Assembly: GCA_023101885.1 (NCBI GenBank)
Contig: JALPQD010000004.1
Span: forward strand, 9,681,688-9,745,687
Reading direction: 5' to 3'
DNA length: 64,000 bases
From: Typhlomys cinereus
Lineage: Eukaryota; Chordata; Mammalia; Rodentia; Platacanthomyidae
Shown: piece by piece, positions 22,921 through 35,134 of the stretch
Layout: each line of letters starts with the position of its first letter
Numbering within the stretch: position 1 is the first letter of the stretch
Program-made: the position numbers and the translations under genes
The notes under the pieces: model-generated
Database searches by the model: none
What the model was told of the DNA's origin: nothing
What the model saw: only the letters and a program-made list of their open reading frames with translations

Positions 22921-23360
22921 TCTTTGGAAATTAACAGCTTTTGTGATTATTTATTAGTGAGAAGATTTAATACTTAAAATTCAGCTCCTATACAAAGCAA
23001 CTCTGAAAATTCAGCTTATTTTATGAACAAGCAATACTTTCTTTACTCAGAATATATGTTTCTTGCTTTAACATAAGTGGCAGTTATCTGTGTAAACTCT
23101 GGGACCCCTGATTATTTAGAGTTGGGCACAGTTACATGTTTATCATCTATGAGCGGTGTCAAAGTTCACCTATGTGGAGAAAAGGTTGAAAGTGCGAAAG
23201 GCTTTCTTAGTTAATGTGTCCAACCCTGTAAGCAGTGATGGTATAGTTTTCTCCACTGGATCTCTGCAGATTATCCTAATTACCTTAGGGCCCTTCTTCA
23301 GCAAAAAATCAAACTGCTCTCAGAGCTATTTGTAACAATCATTTATATAACCTTATTTCT
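22921..23360. other. Intergenic, nothing recognised
   Basis: Unique-looking sequence with no gene or repeat identified. Confidence 0.5.
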
Positions 23361-23545
23361 TTTGTTTGTTTGTTTTTGTATGTGTGAAAGAGAGGGAGAG
23401 GGAGAAGAAGAGAAAGATAGAACAGAGAAAACCTAGGAGGAGGAGGAGAAGAAGAAGAAGTATGTATCCCACCTACTATGTGTATGTATGTATAAGTCAG
23501 AGGAAAACTTTCAGATTGGTCCTCTCCTTCAACCATGACCCTCAA
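23361..23545 (-). repeat. Purine-rich run with possible B2-like SINE remnant, minus strand
   Basis: A GTTT repeat, a purine tract (about 23388-23460) and tcagaggaaaactttcagat resemble the 3'-to-5' order of minus-strand B2-like copies such as 6900-7135, but no head is present. Confidence 0.4.
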
Positions 23546-24255
23546 ACGTAGAACACCAGTCTTTTAAAATGAATATTTCCTGGTTCTACTCATATCTATA
23601 GAATAAAAAATTGAACATAAGACCTGGAAATTTAAATTTAAGACACCACTCCCTAGAATCCTGAATTGTGACGACAAGTAGATCCTATTTCTTTATTTTG
23701 ATCCCTATTTTGTCTGGCTTCCAAAATTTCTTATGGATTACTTGAAACTCCAAATTTTATGTCCACGAAATTCTCTACAAATATTCTATGCCTTCCCAAA
23801 GTAACTGTCTTCTACTGAGGTGCCATACATCACATGGACTGCTTTTAAGACTGGATGTGCTCTTGCATCTCATGGTCCCTTACAGATTATTGTTCCTTCC
23901 TCTGTGAAGATCTTATATTCCTTTAACAGCCTCACATCCTAGTACCTACAACTCATTCTCTTAAGATTTTATCAAAGGATATAGCTTTCTCTTCTACCCT
24001 GTTCATGCCATTTGTCAATACTATTTTCCATTCAATCTTCTTGGGTTTCTTCTATCATAAACTTAATATATTATTCCAATTTTCTGATTCACCCAGTATA
24101 TTCAACTATAATCCAGGGATTTGTGCTTGTGAATATATAGTGGAAGAGGTTGTGAGATCACCATAGTATCCTGATTCTTCTAGTGGAATGAATATCCCTT
24201 TTGCTAGCAAACATCTTTCTTACCACATATGCAAAGGAACTAATCTCTTCCCCTT
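23546..24255. other. Intergenic, nothing recognised
   Basis: Pyrimidine-leaning unique sequence with no supportable element. Confidence 0.5.
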
Positions 24256-24648
24256 TGTTGCAGTTCACCTGCATTGTTGCTGATAAAATCACCATCAAAC
24301 AACTTAAGGGAATGAGGGGTTTAATTTGTTTGTCCATCTTGCCAGGAGAGCTTTTATGAACACCAGGCCAAGGGAACTGGCTACATAATATCCAATTAAC
24401 AGCTGAGAGAGACAATCCTTACTTGCCAGACCAGCATGTCTGCCCAGTTATATGCAAGGCTGCTCCCTTTCTCAAACAGTTCTCTTTGTTTTATTCATCT
24501 TATTGAGGACTAGTCTCACCTACCACGGACTGGGCCTTCTCCACAGCTGAAGATTTGTTCTGGGCTTAACTCAGTAATTAATTACCACAAATGTGCCCAG
24601 AACTCGAACCCTTAACCATCGAGTTGACATCTGTGCCTAACTGTGACA
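24256..24648. mobile_element. ~400-bp interspersed repeat with TG...CA ends, copy 2
   Basis: It begins tgttgcagttcacctgca and ends gtgcctaactgtgaca. It shares cttaagggaatgaggggttt, cttacttgccagaccagca, accacggactgggccttctc and gagttgaca with copy 1 at 15172. Confidence 0.7.
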
Positions 24649-25619
24649 CTCCACCTCTTGTAAAGTTGACATAAGAATATAACACTTTTAAACTATAACT
24701 TTCAATCCTTGTCCTAACAGATGTTAACTTTATCTTATCAATAGGTTTAATTTTATTAATTCCAAAACTCTAAAACATTCTCATAGAACAATCTTAAAGT
24801 GTTCTGCCATTAAAAGATCAATTCCACCACTTTAAAACCTTAACCAGAAGATTTTTATCAAATTATTATGTTAAACACTTCAGCCCCATAAAATATTAAA
24901 ACAGAAGTATATTGACATGATAAGAAAATGTAAACTTAGAATCAAGTCTAGCAAATCAAACACCATATCCTGTACTTCAATGTCCATCTTCTGTTGCTCA
25001 TGGTAGCTCAAATATTCTAGGCATTCCCAATCCTTCTTTGCAGCTCGAAATTATACAAGCAGAGTTTGTCTGGACCAGGTTGAATTTCCACTCGCAGCCC
25101 CTCTTAACATACATCCCATGGTTCTGGCATCCCAACAATACTCTGGGTTCACTTATTCATTTATAAGCTTCACTATCCCCTGCAGGAATTCCACACCTGC
25201 TACTCAATGCCAAGCTTCTGGGATACCACCTGGGGGGATGCTGACAGATTCCTCAGCAAGATTGATACATAGCTTGGTCCACTTGAACCACAGCTGTAAC
25301 AACTTTTGCATGCTGACTCTGGAAAAGCCTCTTTCTAGGTAGCTGAAATTCCAAAAGGCAAAAAATGGTTTCAGCTTGGGCTTTTGACCCCTGAAAAAAT
25401 TCTGTTTTCAAACCACGGAATCGCCATACAGTGGTATTCATTTCTTCCACCATCCCAGTGCAAACCACTGTTTTCCTTCACTAAAGCTCATATCTCCAAC
25501 AGTGGCAGCTGCTCTGTCTGCCCTTTCCTCAACAAAAACTTCAAGGCTGTCAACACGGCTTTCCTCTACTAAGGAAAGCAGTCTGTAAAGTATAAAAGTA
25601 AGGTTGTTACTTCAAAAAC
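24649..25619. repeat. Unclassified repeat-like segment between copy 2 and the LTR
   Basis: Moderately GC-rich, low-CpG sequence with short chance frames. Its position directly against the 24256 repeat and the LTR suggests a continuing retroelement body, but I cannot name it. Confidence 0.3.
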
Positions 25620-25956
25620 ACACCGCACCACGGACTAGATGGAAGTTTTTAATGGAGTTCCAAGAACCACCAGGCCAATCGTGGGGAAAGGGAGAGGAGA
25701 GGAAAACGAAACAGAAAAAAAAAAAAAAGAAGAGTGGAGAGAAGAGTTGGTGGGTGGGTTGAGGGCCCAGGGTCTGAGGTGATTTCCTGGGATCTTTGCC
25801 CAGCTCAGGAGCTGTGGCCAGGATCAGTCTTTGATCTTGAACCTATGCTAGAGTGAGGCAAGCACATGCTCTTAAACGTATCCTTAGGGGGACCGTAGCC
25901 ATCAAGCAGAAGCTCTGCCCTGGAAGTGGGGGGACTGAGGAGCAGGAATCCTATCA
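25620..25956 (-). mobile_element. ERV LTR, copy A (minus strand)
   Basis: It is homologous over its length to 30215-30547. Shared words include actagatggaagtt/accagatggaagtt, gagtggagagaag, ggtgatttcc, tagagtgaggcaagcacatg and caagcagaagct. Retroviral env-like coding lies immediately on its 5' side in the minus orientation, so this is best read as the 3' LTR. No target-site duplication was found. Confidence 0.7.
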
Positions 25957-26710
25957 TTCCAGTCTCTTGTTAGTGATAAGGGGTGGTATAATCATTCTTA
26001 GCTACTTTCTGTTGGAGGGGGTTGGTGTAGGAAAGGTTATAGGCTGGAGTGATAGAGTCCTGTTCTTGAGTTCTCAGGGTGAGGGTGCTAACAATTGTGG
26101 GCTGGTTCCATCTGGGTTGCCAGCCTCTGGTATGGGTTTGATGGATAGGTGTTCAGGAGCATTTGATTGAAAGAGCATAGGGTGACTTCACTGATCCTGT
26201 CCTGGAGACCTCTGAAAAGACAAGGCAGGATAAGCAACAACAGGCAAATAGCAGCTAAAGGGCCTACAAGGGAAGAATCCAAGTTGTCAAGGGGGGGCCA
26301 CAGTTGTAAGCCTTCCAGTGAAAGGATTTGAGCTGCCAAGTTTTGGGAGGTTGTTGATCCTCTCTCCCACTTTTTTGTGAGGTTGGTGTACTAGGAGTTG
26401 ATTTTGAAGGATGACTAAAGCCAAGAAATTGAGTTGAGCTTGTAGAAGTTGGCTGGATGATACCAACAATAGCTGAAAGTTCTAGGTCTCTCCTGGAGTG
26501 GTGGAATGGTGTCAGGGTGCAGTCTGTTGAGTGGGGAGTGTGTGGAGGATAGAGTTGCTAGTAGGAGAGACAAGACTGAAAAAGTTAAATCAAGATTTGA
26601 TTGAACTACTATTCCCAGGAAGGCAGGGAAGGGGTTACATTGAGCTTGTTAATTATCTGGTTCATCTAATAGTCATCAGAATGTTTGATCACATACAGAG
26701 AGGATGGCAA
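25957..26710 (-). pseudogene. Endogenous retrovirus env (TM) remnant, broken
   Basis: Two overlapping short minus-strand frames (26339-26088 and 26469-26287) together resemble the end of a retroviral transmembrane envelope subunit. One has a Gln/Leu-rich stretch with QNQLLV. The other has a hydrophobic anchor (ICLLLLILPCL) followed by a short basic/polar tail. The spacing from anchor to the adjoining LTR fits a gammaretrovirus-like (ERV1) 3' end. The sequence is interrupted by stops and frameshifts and has no complete gene, so it is inert as protein. The class assignment is by pattern only. Confidence 0.5.
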
Positions 26711-29445
26711 TAAATGGCCATAAATGGCTTAAATGGGACCGATATAATCTGGCTCTGGATTTGTAGCATTTCAGATCTCTACACTTTATTGGAGTCAATC
26801 AGCCTTACAAACACAGCAGTATCTTTATGTTTAGTTTCCTGTTGGTAAAACATCACAGTTTTATGCATGCAGAAACCACATTGAATTGGCCACATATATC
26901 CCACATCCCCTAGTGTCTGCTGAGTAGCGGGTGATGATAGCAGGTGGGAGAACAGTCTTCAGGAGACAGATGGCTAATTGGAAGAGCCATTAATAAAAAA
27001 ATCTGCATCATATTAAATTCACTAGCCATAATGATCTAAATCTGATATGTATTGTTTTTGTCCTTTATATCTGATATAATATATATAAAATTAAAATAAG
27101 CAGTTGCATTGTCTGGCTCAGTAAAGTTAAGATAATGGGGGAGGGAGAGCAGTATTTCCTTTGAGCTAGTGTGTCTTAGTTAAACCCTATAGTCATATTA
27201 AGATCTTTTAATATTATGGGACAAGCAATTAGACCCTTTAGGAATTAGGATTTTATGAGTCTTATGGGCATAATAAAATCTCTGTTTAATCAAGACAGAC
27301 AATTGAAAAACGCTTTAATACATGAAGCTCAATTCCTAACAGGTATGTTTCTGAGGCTCAATGTCTTTTCTTCTATAACATAGACGAAGCATAATGGATA
27401 ACATTTCCTTTACCCATCTCATCAGTGAACTTGCTTTAACTTTCAAAGTAGCATCTCATCAACTGTCTCATAAGTCTATCATCCCATAAATCTTCGCAAC
27501 ATACTGTAGAACCAACTCACAAACCTCCTGCACATACTCCAACCTTCTAAGTAACATACATATTTCCTTCCCTCTACCTGATGATTCCCTGCTGTTTTCA
27601 TATTAAAGGAAGGAATTAACAGGAGACCTCGCCATTAAAAGAAATAAAGAGTTGAGTCTGACTTGGCAATTCTGTAGACAGTATACATTAACACATAGTC
27701 ATTTGTGTATCTTGAAATCTAAGATATTATAGCTCTAATATTAGGCAATCTTTCACAATTTTGTCTTTAAAATACATGACCCTTTATAATATAAATACAA
27801 TAGAAGACTTTTGACTTAGGATACAAAGCCTGATAAGGTTAAGGAGACCAAGCTGTTTGTGATTGTCCTTTAAATTCCCATTTCAAAAGAAAATTTAATA
27901 TACACTTCTAAGTAGAGATCAAGACACTATTAAATATGGCATGAACAAGCAGCATGTGATTCTTTAGAACTCCGTAGGCACATTATATGAAATAGCATCT
28001 ACAATTAGGCACATGGCAATAGAAACAGTTAGAAATCACTACATCCAAATTATGCTGTCAAGGTTGTAACAGAATAGAGTAGTAGAAAACAGATTTCTCT
28101 TCCAAGAAAGGGAGCTTATACATAACACAAGGAGAATGAAGAAATTCCAGTGAATTTGCTAGAATGCTGGCACGAGATTCCATAAAAGAAGTTGGAGGAA
28201 TGGGTAACATTAATCAGCCTATATCCATAGTGGCTTTGGTATTCCGGGAACACATGGAAAAATCTGTAAATAAATTACCAAAGTGACACTATTTTGTAAG
28301 TATACAAGTCCTTGGTAAGAGCACAATGTCACCTTTTTGTGAACATTTTAATCAACATTAAACAAGATAAAGTACTTAAGTCAGTATGTGCTTAGGCCTT
28401 TTAATGTTATCAAAATAGCTCATTTTTAAGTGTGCATATGTACTTTAATTGAGCATGCCAAATAAAAACAAAAACCAAAATAGGAATATAAGCATGCAAT
28501 AATGAAAAAAATTGAAGTGGCCACAATTTTGTTATTTTGAAATACAAAACATATGTAGTGAGTAGACAGACATACAGGGTTACACAAAATGCAGGTAACC
28601 AAGCAAGCTAGAACACTTTTTAAAGTGATCAAAATAAATACTATTTGATAGGTATCTCCTATAGACAAGGACTTATAATACATTGGCAACAGTTTTGAAA
28701 TTAGTTATTAATTTATGCCTCAATAAATTGAGACTCTGTATAGTGTTAGAAATAGACATTAAAAACATCAAAAGCAGATTATTTAGGAAAACCTTATTAA
28801 AAATAGAAACTGGTATTAATTAAACAGTACATTAGAATAATATGTAGCATTTGATCCAGTTATTATTTTAATTATCAATGACATATTATTCCTATAATAA
28901 ATAGTGGGTAAAACTTGAAAATAAGTTTTAGAAAACATTTGTATTATAACATATTAAAGAGATATGATAAAACTCTATGCATTGATATATTCACAGATCA
29001 GACAGACAATACATGGTACAGTTGGCCAGTACAGATGAGAAGACAACCATGAAAAACCTTGAAGCAACAAAGACATGCCTCAATATATTCATATTTTAAA
29101 GACTAAGTATTTAATAATGTATGAGTTTGGATGGGAATTAACCTGGGAAACATTTGTCACATATGATCCCTTTTAAAGCAGACAGTGTGGTGCGTAGAAC
29201 TTAGAAAGTCTGGGAAGAAACACCCTGCGTGCATGAGTTCCCTTCTTCAGTGTGAACTGAGTATTGTTTAAAGAGCAGTAAGACATGTTAGTCACTAGGC
29301 AGGAAAAAAAAAGTCAGCAAAGCTTTCTAATGCAGAAATCCAAAAAGCGAGTGATTGTCCTTTTAAATATACCTTAAGGCAGAAAAACATGATGTATCCA
29401 AGCGATAAATGAAGGCACTTAATTGTTTTATTATTATTATTATTA
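26711..29445. other. Intergenic between the two LTRs, mostly unrecognised
   Basis: AT-rich DNA lacking long frames. If the LTRs at 25.6 and 30.2 kb were one provirus, this would be where gag-pol belongs, but no gag or pol wording was recognised here. Confidence 0.45.
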
Positions 29446-29711
29446 TTTATTCAACTGTCCACATGTGTGTGTGTATGTGCCCGCGCGTGTGTGTGTGCCC
29501 GTGTGTATGTAGAACCACGGACGAATTCGGGAACCACCATGGACGCCTCCACCTCCTTCTGCCCCGGGATTCACAGGCTCCGCCCTATCAGGACCAGAAG
29601 CGCAGGCCGCCCCGCTTCCACCTGGCGTCTATACATGGGATCTGGGATCTGATCTCAGGACCTTCCGCCTGCAAGGCAGAGGCTTAACTCCTGAGCTACC
29701 TGTCCAAGTCA
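29446..29711 (-). repeat. CA-tailed SINE, young subfamily, minus strand, with 10-bp TSD
   Basis: It is the reverse complement of the SINE at 51081. Shared words are ccatggacgcctccacctcc, gggattcacaggctccgcc and ggacctttcgcctgcaaggc-like text, and it ends in GTGTGT repeats. A 10-bp target-site duplication, cacttaattg, lies at 29416-29425 and 29712-29721. CpG content is higher than in other copies, suggesting a recent insertion. Confidence 0.85.
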
Positions 29712-29721
29712 CACTTAATTG

Positions 29722-30214
29722 TAAGAGACTTGAAAATCCATAATGTTGTAAATTCTAGTAAGAACTTAAAACTCATAAGAATTTAAAACTCAAGGAGTGA
29801 GGTGAAGGAAAACAGAAAGAACAAAAACAAAGCCAAAAAAAAAAAAAAAAAACCAACCAAGTCGATGTAAATCAACCTGTTTTAATTATAACTTTGGAGA
29901 AGAAAAGAAGACAATGAAATGATTTGAAGGGGCTTTAGGATCTCTTGAAGTGAGAGGCATAGACGGATCAAATTTAGCGTGGGAGGTATACCTGCCAGAG
30001 GAGGTGGGGGTGGGGGAGAAAGGAGCAGAAAAAAAGAGAGAAGACAGAAAGAAAAGAAAGAATAAAGGCTTACGGAAGTCTCCAGTTATTATCAGCAGTG
30101 TTTGGTCGCCCTCTTAAACACTGTGAAAAAGCCTAGGCCAAGAAGGCGGGAACTGGACCCAAAAGCGGAGTCCCTATTTCAGGGGTGCAAGTTTAGTTCT
30201 ATGGACTGAAGAGA
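29722..30214 (-). other. Possible ERV leader region next to LTR B
   Basis: Purine-rich sequence with an A18 run (29835-29852). In the minus orientation it follows LTR B directly, where a 5' leader would sit. I could not find a primer-binding site, so this is only positional inference. Confidence 0.25.
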
Positions 30215-30547
30215 TGTGACCAGCACCACAGACCAGATGGAAGTTCTAACCGTGGGAGGAAGGAGAGGAGAGGAGAGGGAAAAAGAAAAAGGGAAGAGTG
30301 GAGAGAAGGGAAGGGTGGGTTTTATACAGGGTTGGGAGATGGGTTGAGGGAGTGGGGGTTTGGAGGTGATTTCCCAGGACCTTTGCCCAACTCAGGTGTG
30401 ATCGGATCAGTTTTTGATCCTGACCCTGCGCTAGAGTGAGGCAAGCACATGCTCTTAAAAGCACCCCTAGTAGGACAGTGGCCTTCAAGCAGAAGCTTTG
30501 CTCTGAAAGTGGGGAGAGTATCGTGGAGGAGTGGAAACGCTGTCACA
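30215..30547 (-). mobile_element. ERV LTR, copy B (minus strand)
   Basis: Its ends read TGTGACAG...TGTGAC-side on the minus strand, about 333 bp, homologous to copy A at 25620. It contains a TATA-like box on the minus strand (complement of ttttata at 30320-30326) and a purine run. It is either a solo LTR or the 5' LTR of the provirus whose 3' part is at 25.6-26.7 kb. Confidence 0.65.
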
Positions 30548-30606
30548 GTCCATCTTTGAATTCAACTTTTTCCAAGTCCTTGTTCCTTTCATCACAAATT
30601 ATAATT

Positions 30607-30850
30607 GGTGGCAGGGGAGATGGCCCAGGGGCTAAAACTCTCGCCTGTCAAGTGAAAGGACCTGAGTTCAGATCCTCAGATCCCATATAAAAAGGGCAGG
30701 AAGCTATGGCCGTGGTCTGAATTCTGGTTCTGCAAAGCAGACCCTATGAAAACCCAGCAGCAAAGCAAAAAGGAGGTAGAGCAATCCAGAATAATTCCCA
30801 ATGTCACCCATGTATACACACACACATACACATACACACACATTACACAC
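30607..30850 (+). repeat. CA-tailed B2-headed SINE, older subfamily
   Basis: The head is gcaggggagatggccc and then cctgagttcagatcctcag, followed by the body gaattctggttctgcaaagc, aaggaggtagagcaatccag and cacacacatacacatacac. It is collinear with 4986-5300 and 35782-36043. Confidence 0.8.
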
Positions 30851-32923
30851 AAAGCACGTGGGTACTCCCCCCCCCCTTTTTTTTCCTATAGTTTTGTCTC
30901 AGAAATGAAACTAGACCTCCAAAATCTCCCTATGGATCATACAGTCTTCCTTTCCTAGCTGCTAGAACTTCTGACAGAATGGCTTCTATTTTACTAGTTC
31001 CTGACAACATTTAGGACTTGCAGTTTCCTAGGTTCCTTGGAACTCCAGAGAGGAAGACAGCGTTTACTGGCCAGGGCTCCTCTCCACAGCTCAGCACACA
31101 AGAAACAGGCATCATCCTGCTGGTCTCAGTTCCTCCCTGAGGAAAAAAGAAACAACTACACAGCTAGCACCTCATCTCTCACAGCTCCTGCTGGAGGCAT
31201 TAACATCTGCCTTTCATGTCTCAGGCTGAGACTCGACATACTCCTGCAGCTTCTGGCAGGCAGCTTGAGGAGGAAGAGTGTTTTGGCCAAGCATGAACTT
31301 TTAAAGAGGAACCCAGGATCTCTGATCAGGCTAAAAGAGGAAACTCATTTCCTGTGTGTGGGCCATCTGCTGAGGGGGAACATTTCTGTTTTATTTGATA
31401 TACAGAAAGCACTACGAGTCAAGGGATATGGGAGAGACAATTTTTTTTTCCAAATAAAAGAACAGGCTAAATCTCCAAAAGTCATTCTTGTGATACGTGA
31501 GTCATAAAACCTGTCAGGACAGAAATGTATGCATGAGACACCAAAGGGAAAAAGTTAAAGATGCACCAAACAAATTGTAAACTGAAGAGGATTATAAAGA
31601 AGCTATAAGATTCACGGGAGTTTCAGCAATAGAATACTTAAACAGAAGAATCATTCAATGAACTTGAACATAGGGAAAGCATCCAGAGAGGACTGAAAGG
31701 AATAAAAATGAGGGAAGATCCTTAAAGGACATTGGGGAGCCAACCAAAATATTTTCTGTGGGAATTGTAGAAGAAGGTGAAGGAAAGGATAAAACATTAA
31801 TTTAAGTATATAATACATGAAAACCTCCCGAACCTGGGAAAGAAATAGCCACCCAGAACCAGGAATCCAAGGGACATAAAATGAACCCAGAAGTACATTG
31901 AAGCAAATAGAAATTAAACTGTGGAAAATTAGACAAAGAATATTGAAAACATTGGGAGAAAAGTGACTGACAGGAAGCTAAGATTGCCAGCATGGTTGTA
32001 TTTGTTTTTAGAACCTGTGAAGGCTTAGAGGGAGAGGCATAAGGTAGTCCAAGGCTGGAAGAAAACTGCCAGACAAAAATGCCCCACCTTGCAGATATTT
32101 TCTTCTGAAGGAAAATGAGGTAATATCTTAGACAAATCAGTTCATCACCCTTAGACTGCCTTAGGAGGAATGCTAAAATGATTTGTTCAAGTCAGAAAGA
32201 GAGTATGCTAAATAGCAACAGAAGCATATGATGTAAAACTCATTGTAAAAGGCAAATAATAAACAACATTATGAAACTAATGATAGATGTTACCTCAACT
32301 GTAGAATAAAAGTTAAAAGACATAGTACTGGAAATAATGTAATTAAATTATATTAATGGATTCACAATTTAAATAGCTGTGAGCTATGACATTATATGTA
32401 TATGCATATAATTGCTGTACCTGAGCGATTAAAGTAGGGTATAACTTAAATGTTAAAATGGTTTAAGGTCACTGTAAGATATTTTGTCAAGTCATATTAA
32501 CTACAAAGAGATTATCTATAAAGTTATACAAAAACAAATAAAAAAGGAAGTAAAACCCTAGTGAGGCAAAAAGGCAATGGAAAAGAAAGTCAGCAAAAGA
32601 TTGGCAAGCAAAATAGTTAGCAAGATAGCAATAGTAAATATTTGCATAGCAATAGTTCAAATAAATATGTGTTAAATTCCCTAGTGACAATGGAAGTAGT
32701 TTAATAAAAGTTCAAGATATAATTGTATGTTGCCAACACTGACCTTACTTTGAATTCCGAATGCAAATAGATTAAAAGTTAAAAGATAGAAAAAAAAAAA
32801 AAACTCTATGGAATAGTAACTAAAATACAGCAAAGTTATGCTTATGTAAGACAAAATATTTCTTATACCAAAACTACTTCTAGTTACAAAGTCACAATGC
32901 AATGCTTTTTAAAAAATACTGTA
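30851..32923. other. Intergenic, no supportable gene
   Basis: Includes an isolated 156-codon + frame (31037-31507) with no family resemblance, biased composition at its end and no recognisable promoter or splice context. It is most likely a chance frame in an old repeat. The remainder is AT-rich. Confidence 0.5.
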
Positions 32924-33150
32924 GGGCTGGGTAGATGGCTCAGTGGATAAATGCTGGTAGCACAGGAATATGTGGGAGAGGTCTGAGTTCCAGAACCTGT
33001 GTAAATGATTCAGCTGGAGGTTCAAGGCCACCATTTCAGCACTTGGGAAGCTAAGACAGCAGGACCACGGATTCAAGACTGGCTCAGGCTACTTGGTGAC
33101 CTCAAGGCTGAACTCAGCTGTGTGAGCGTGTGAAGTGGAAAAAAAGCAAA
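32924..33150 (+). repeat. B2/B3-like SINE
   Basis: gggctgggtagatggctcag then gtctgagttccagaacctgt gives A- and B-box-like words. A body with ccaccatttcagcacttggg and gaccacggattcaagactgg follows, then a purine microsatellite. Confidence 0.75.
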
Positions 33151-33156
33151 AGAGAG

Positions 33157-33215
<59 letters not shown>

Positions 33216-33272
33216 GAAGGAAAGAAGAAAGAAAGAAAGAGAGAGAAAGAAAAAAGAAAGAAAGAAAGAAAA

Positions 33273-33303
<31 letters not shown>

Positions 33304-33360
33304 GAAAGAAGGAAAGGAAAAGAAAGGAAGAAACTAAGGATGAGAAAAGAAAAAAAAAAA
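33150..33360. repeat. Long purine tract (GA)n/(GAAA)n
   Basis: About 210 bases almost wholly A and G on the + strand: AG dinucleotides first, then AAAG and GGAA blocks, then A12. It forms the tail of the preceding SINE. Confidence 0.95.
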
Positions 33361-33746
33361 ACTACTCCAACAGAAAGAAAATAATTGTGAATATATATCA
33401 CCTAACCTGAAAAAAATGTAAATATATATATATACTGACAAATTTGAAAGGGGAAATTTTCATTGATCTAAAAAAAGTAAGTGATTCCAATATCCAACTT
33501 TCAGCAAAGTATAGAACATCTAGACAGAAAAGTCAAAACAGATACAGGAGATATGAATAACAATAATATCAACTAGACCTGACAGAAATATATAGGATTC
33601 TACATACATGTGATTCATGTAGCACATGAATCATGCAGAACAGAGCTTGTTATCTCATAAAACAAACCTTAAATTTATCATTGAGTTTATACTATATTAG
33701 ATTGAACCAATTTAAATTCAAGCTTATAGATAATATCTTATCTATT
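33361..33746. other. Intergenic, nothing recognised
   Basis: AT-rich DNA with no supportable element. Confidence 0.5.
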
Positions 33747-33893
33747 TATTTACTTATTGAGGAAGGTTCTGGCTATATAGCTTAGCTTGAACTAGTACTC
33801 ACTGAGTATCCAGGTGAGCCTTGAACCTGTGATAATTCTCCTGCATTGGTCTCCAGAGTGCTAAGACTAGAGACAGGTACCACTACACTAAGG
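33747..33893 (-). repeat. B1 SINE, minus strand
   Basis: On + it reads tatttacttattgaggaagg, ttctggctatatagctt, gaactagtactcactgagta, cttgaacctgtgataattct, cctgcattggtctccagagt and gctaagactagagacaggta. This is the order of a reverse-complemented B1 (7SL-derived). Confidence 0.8.
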
Positions 33894-34045
33894 ATAAATT
33901 TTTAGATTATATTTAAATGATATTTAGATGATATTTTTAAAGAGGATATCAAAAATGTAATAGAAAATAGACCAAAGGGATAAACATAGAAAATGAAAGA
34001 AAAAAAATCCCTTTAATGCATAAAAATTTATAGCTAGCTTTAACT

Positions 34046-34975
34046 GTGCAAAGAAAAAGGTATAAAGTATACTCAGATTATACTATTATCAGATTGGAAA
34101 AAATTAATAGTTTAACAACAATTGACAAGGAAATGGGGAAACTGGCTTCTTCACATATTGTTTACAGGAGCATCAAATTGTATAATCCAATTGCATTCAG
34201 ATCAGCTTTATCTATCAGCTATGTAAAATCACATATCTTTAAACCAGCAAGTGCATTTCTGGGAGTTTACTCAAGAAATACATTTAGATTGTGACTGAAA
34301 GACATATTTATCAGGTCATTAATTTAACATTTGTATCATAGTACAATGTTGGAAGCATACCGATATGTCAGTAATAAGAAACTATTTAAAATTAATCATA
34401 ATACATTCATTAACAGTACTATAATACACTCTTTAATAGTACTATGAAAGTTAAGCATCACTCTGTGCTTGTTTTGGAAAGATTCCCCTTATACTGTGAA
34501 AAGGAGACCTTTAAGCACAAAGACATAATAGAGATCACAAGGCATGCCAGCTGCAAAGTAGATATTATGGCTGCTCATATTTCAGTTCCTCTCTTTTCTC
34601 TAGATCTCATGCAATACAAGAAACTTTCATATGACCCGATAAATGAATCAATGCGATATTAGGAATTTTGAAATGTAGAGCTTTTAAAACTCCAGGAGAA
34701 TGAAATCATGTCACCTGAAGGCCAAAGAATGAAAGCAGAGAGCACTATACCAAGGAAAGTAAGCCAGACACAAAATGACAAATATTATCTATTTCCCCTC
34801 ATATTTGCAAGCTAGAATTTTAACAAATGACCTAAAAATAACAGAACGGTTACTAGGGAAGAGTAGGGGGACTAGGAAGAGAGGGATAAGAGAATTTTGG
34901 GGAGTATAAATGGCTAAGTATGATTATGCATTATGAAAGTCACAGTAAAATCTATTAATATGTATAATAAATGTG
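34046..34975 (+). mobile_element. Old L1-like 3' end
   Basis: The order tgggaaactggcttcttcac..., a CACTTCTGGGAGTTTACTC-like word, gaaagtaagccagacacaaa, a caaatattatctatttcccc word and the terminal tgtataataaatgtgca parallels the end of L1 ORF2 and the 3' UTR. It is heavily diverged. Confidence 0.55.
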
Positions 34976-35134
34976 CATGAATGGCTACATAGGATTCCTG
35001 GGAGACATATTATGTATTTTACTTGAAAGATGCACAGGTCCTTTTCATTTTGGAGAGGATATCTTGGACATTCCTTAATGCAGAATTATGGTATCTCTCC
35101 AAACTTCATTGATAAGTTAAACCCTTGAACATTT

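Noticed and set aside
33114..33410. Lys/Arg/Glu-rich and Ser/Leu/Phe-rich frames on both strands
   Set aside because: Products of the long purine tract; low-complexity only.
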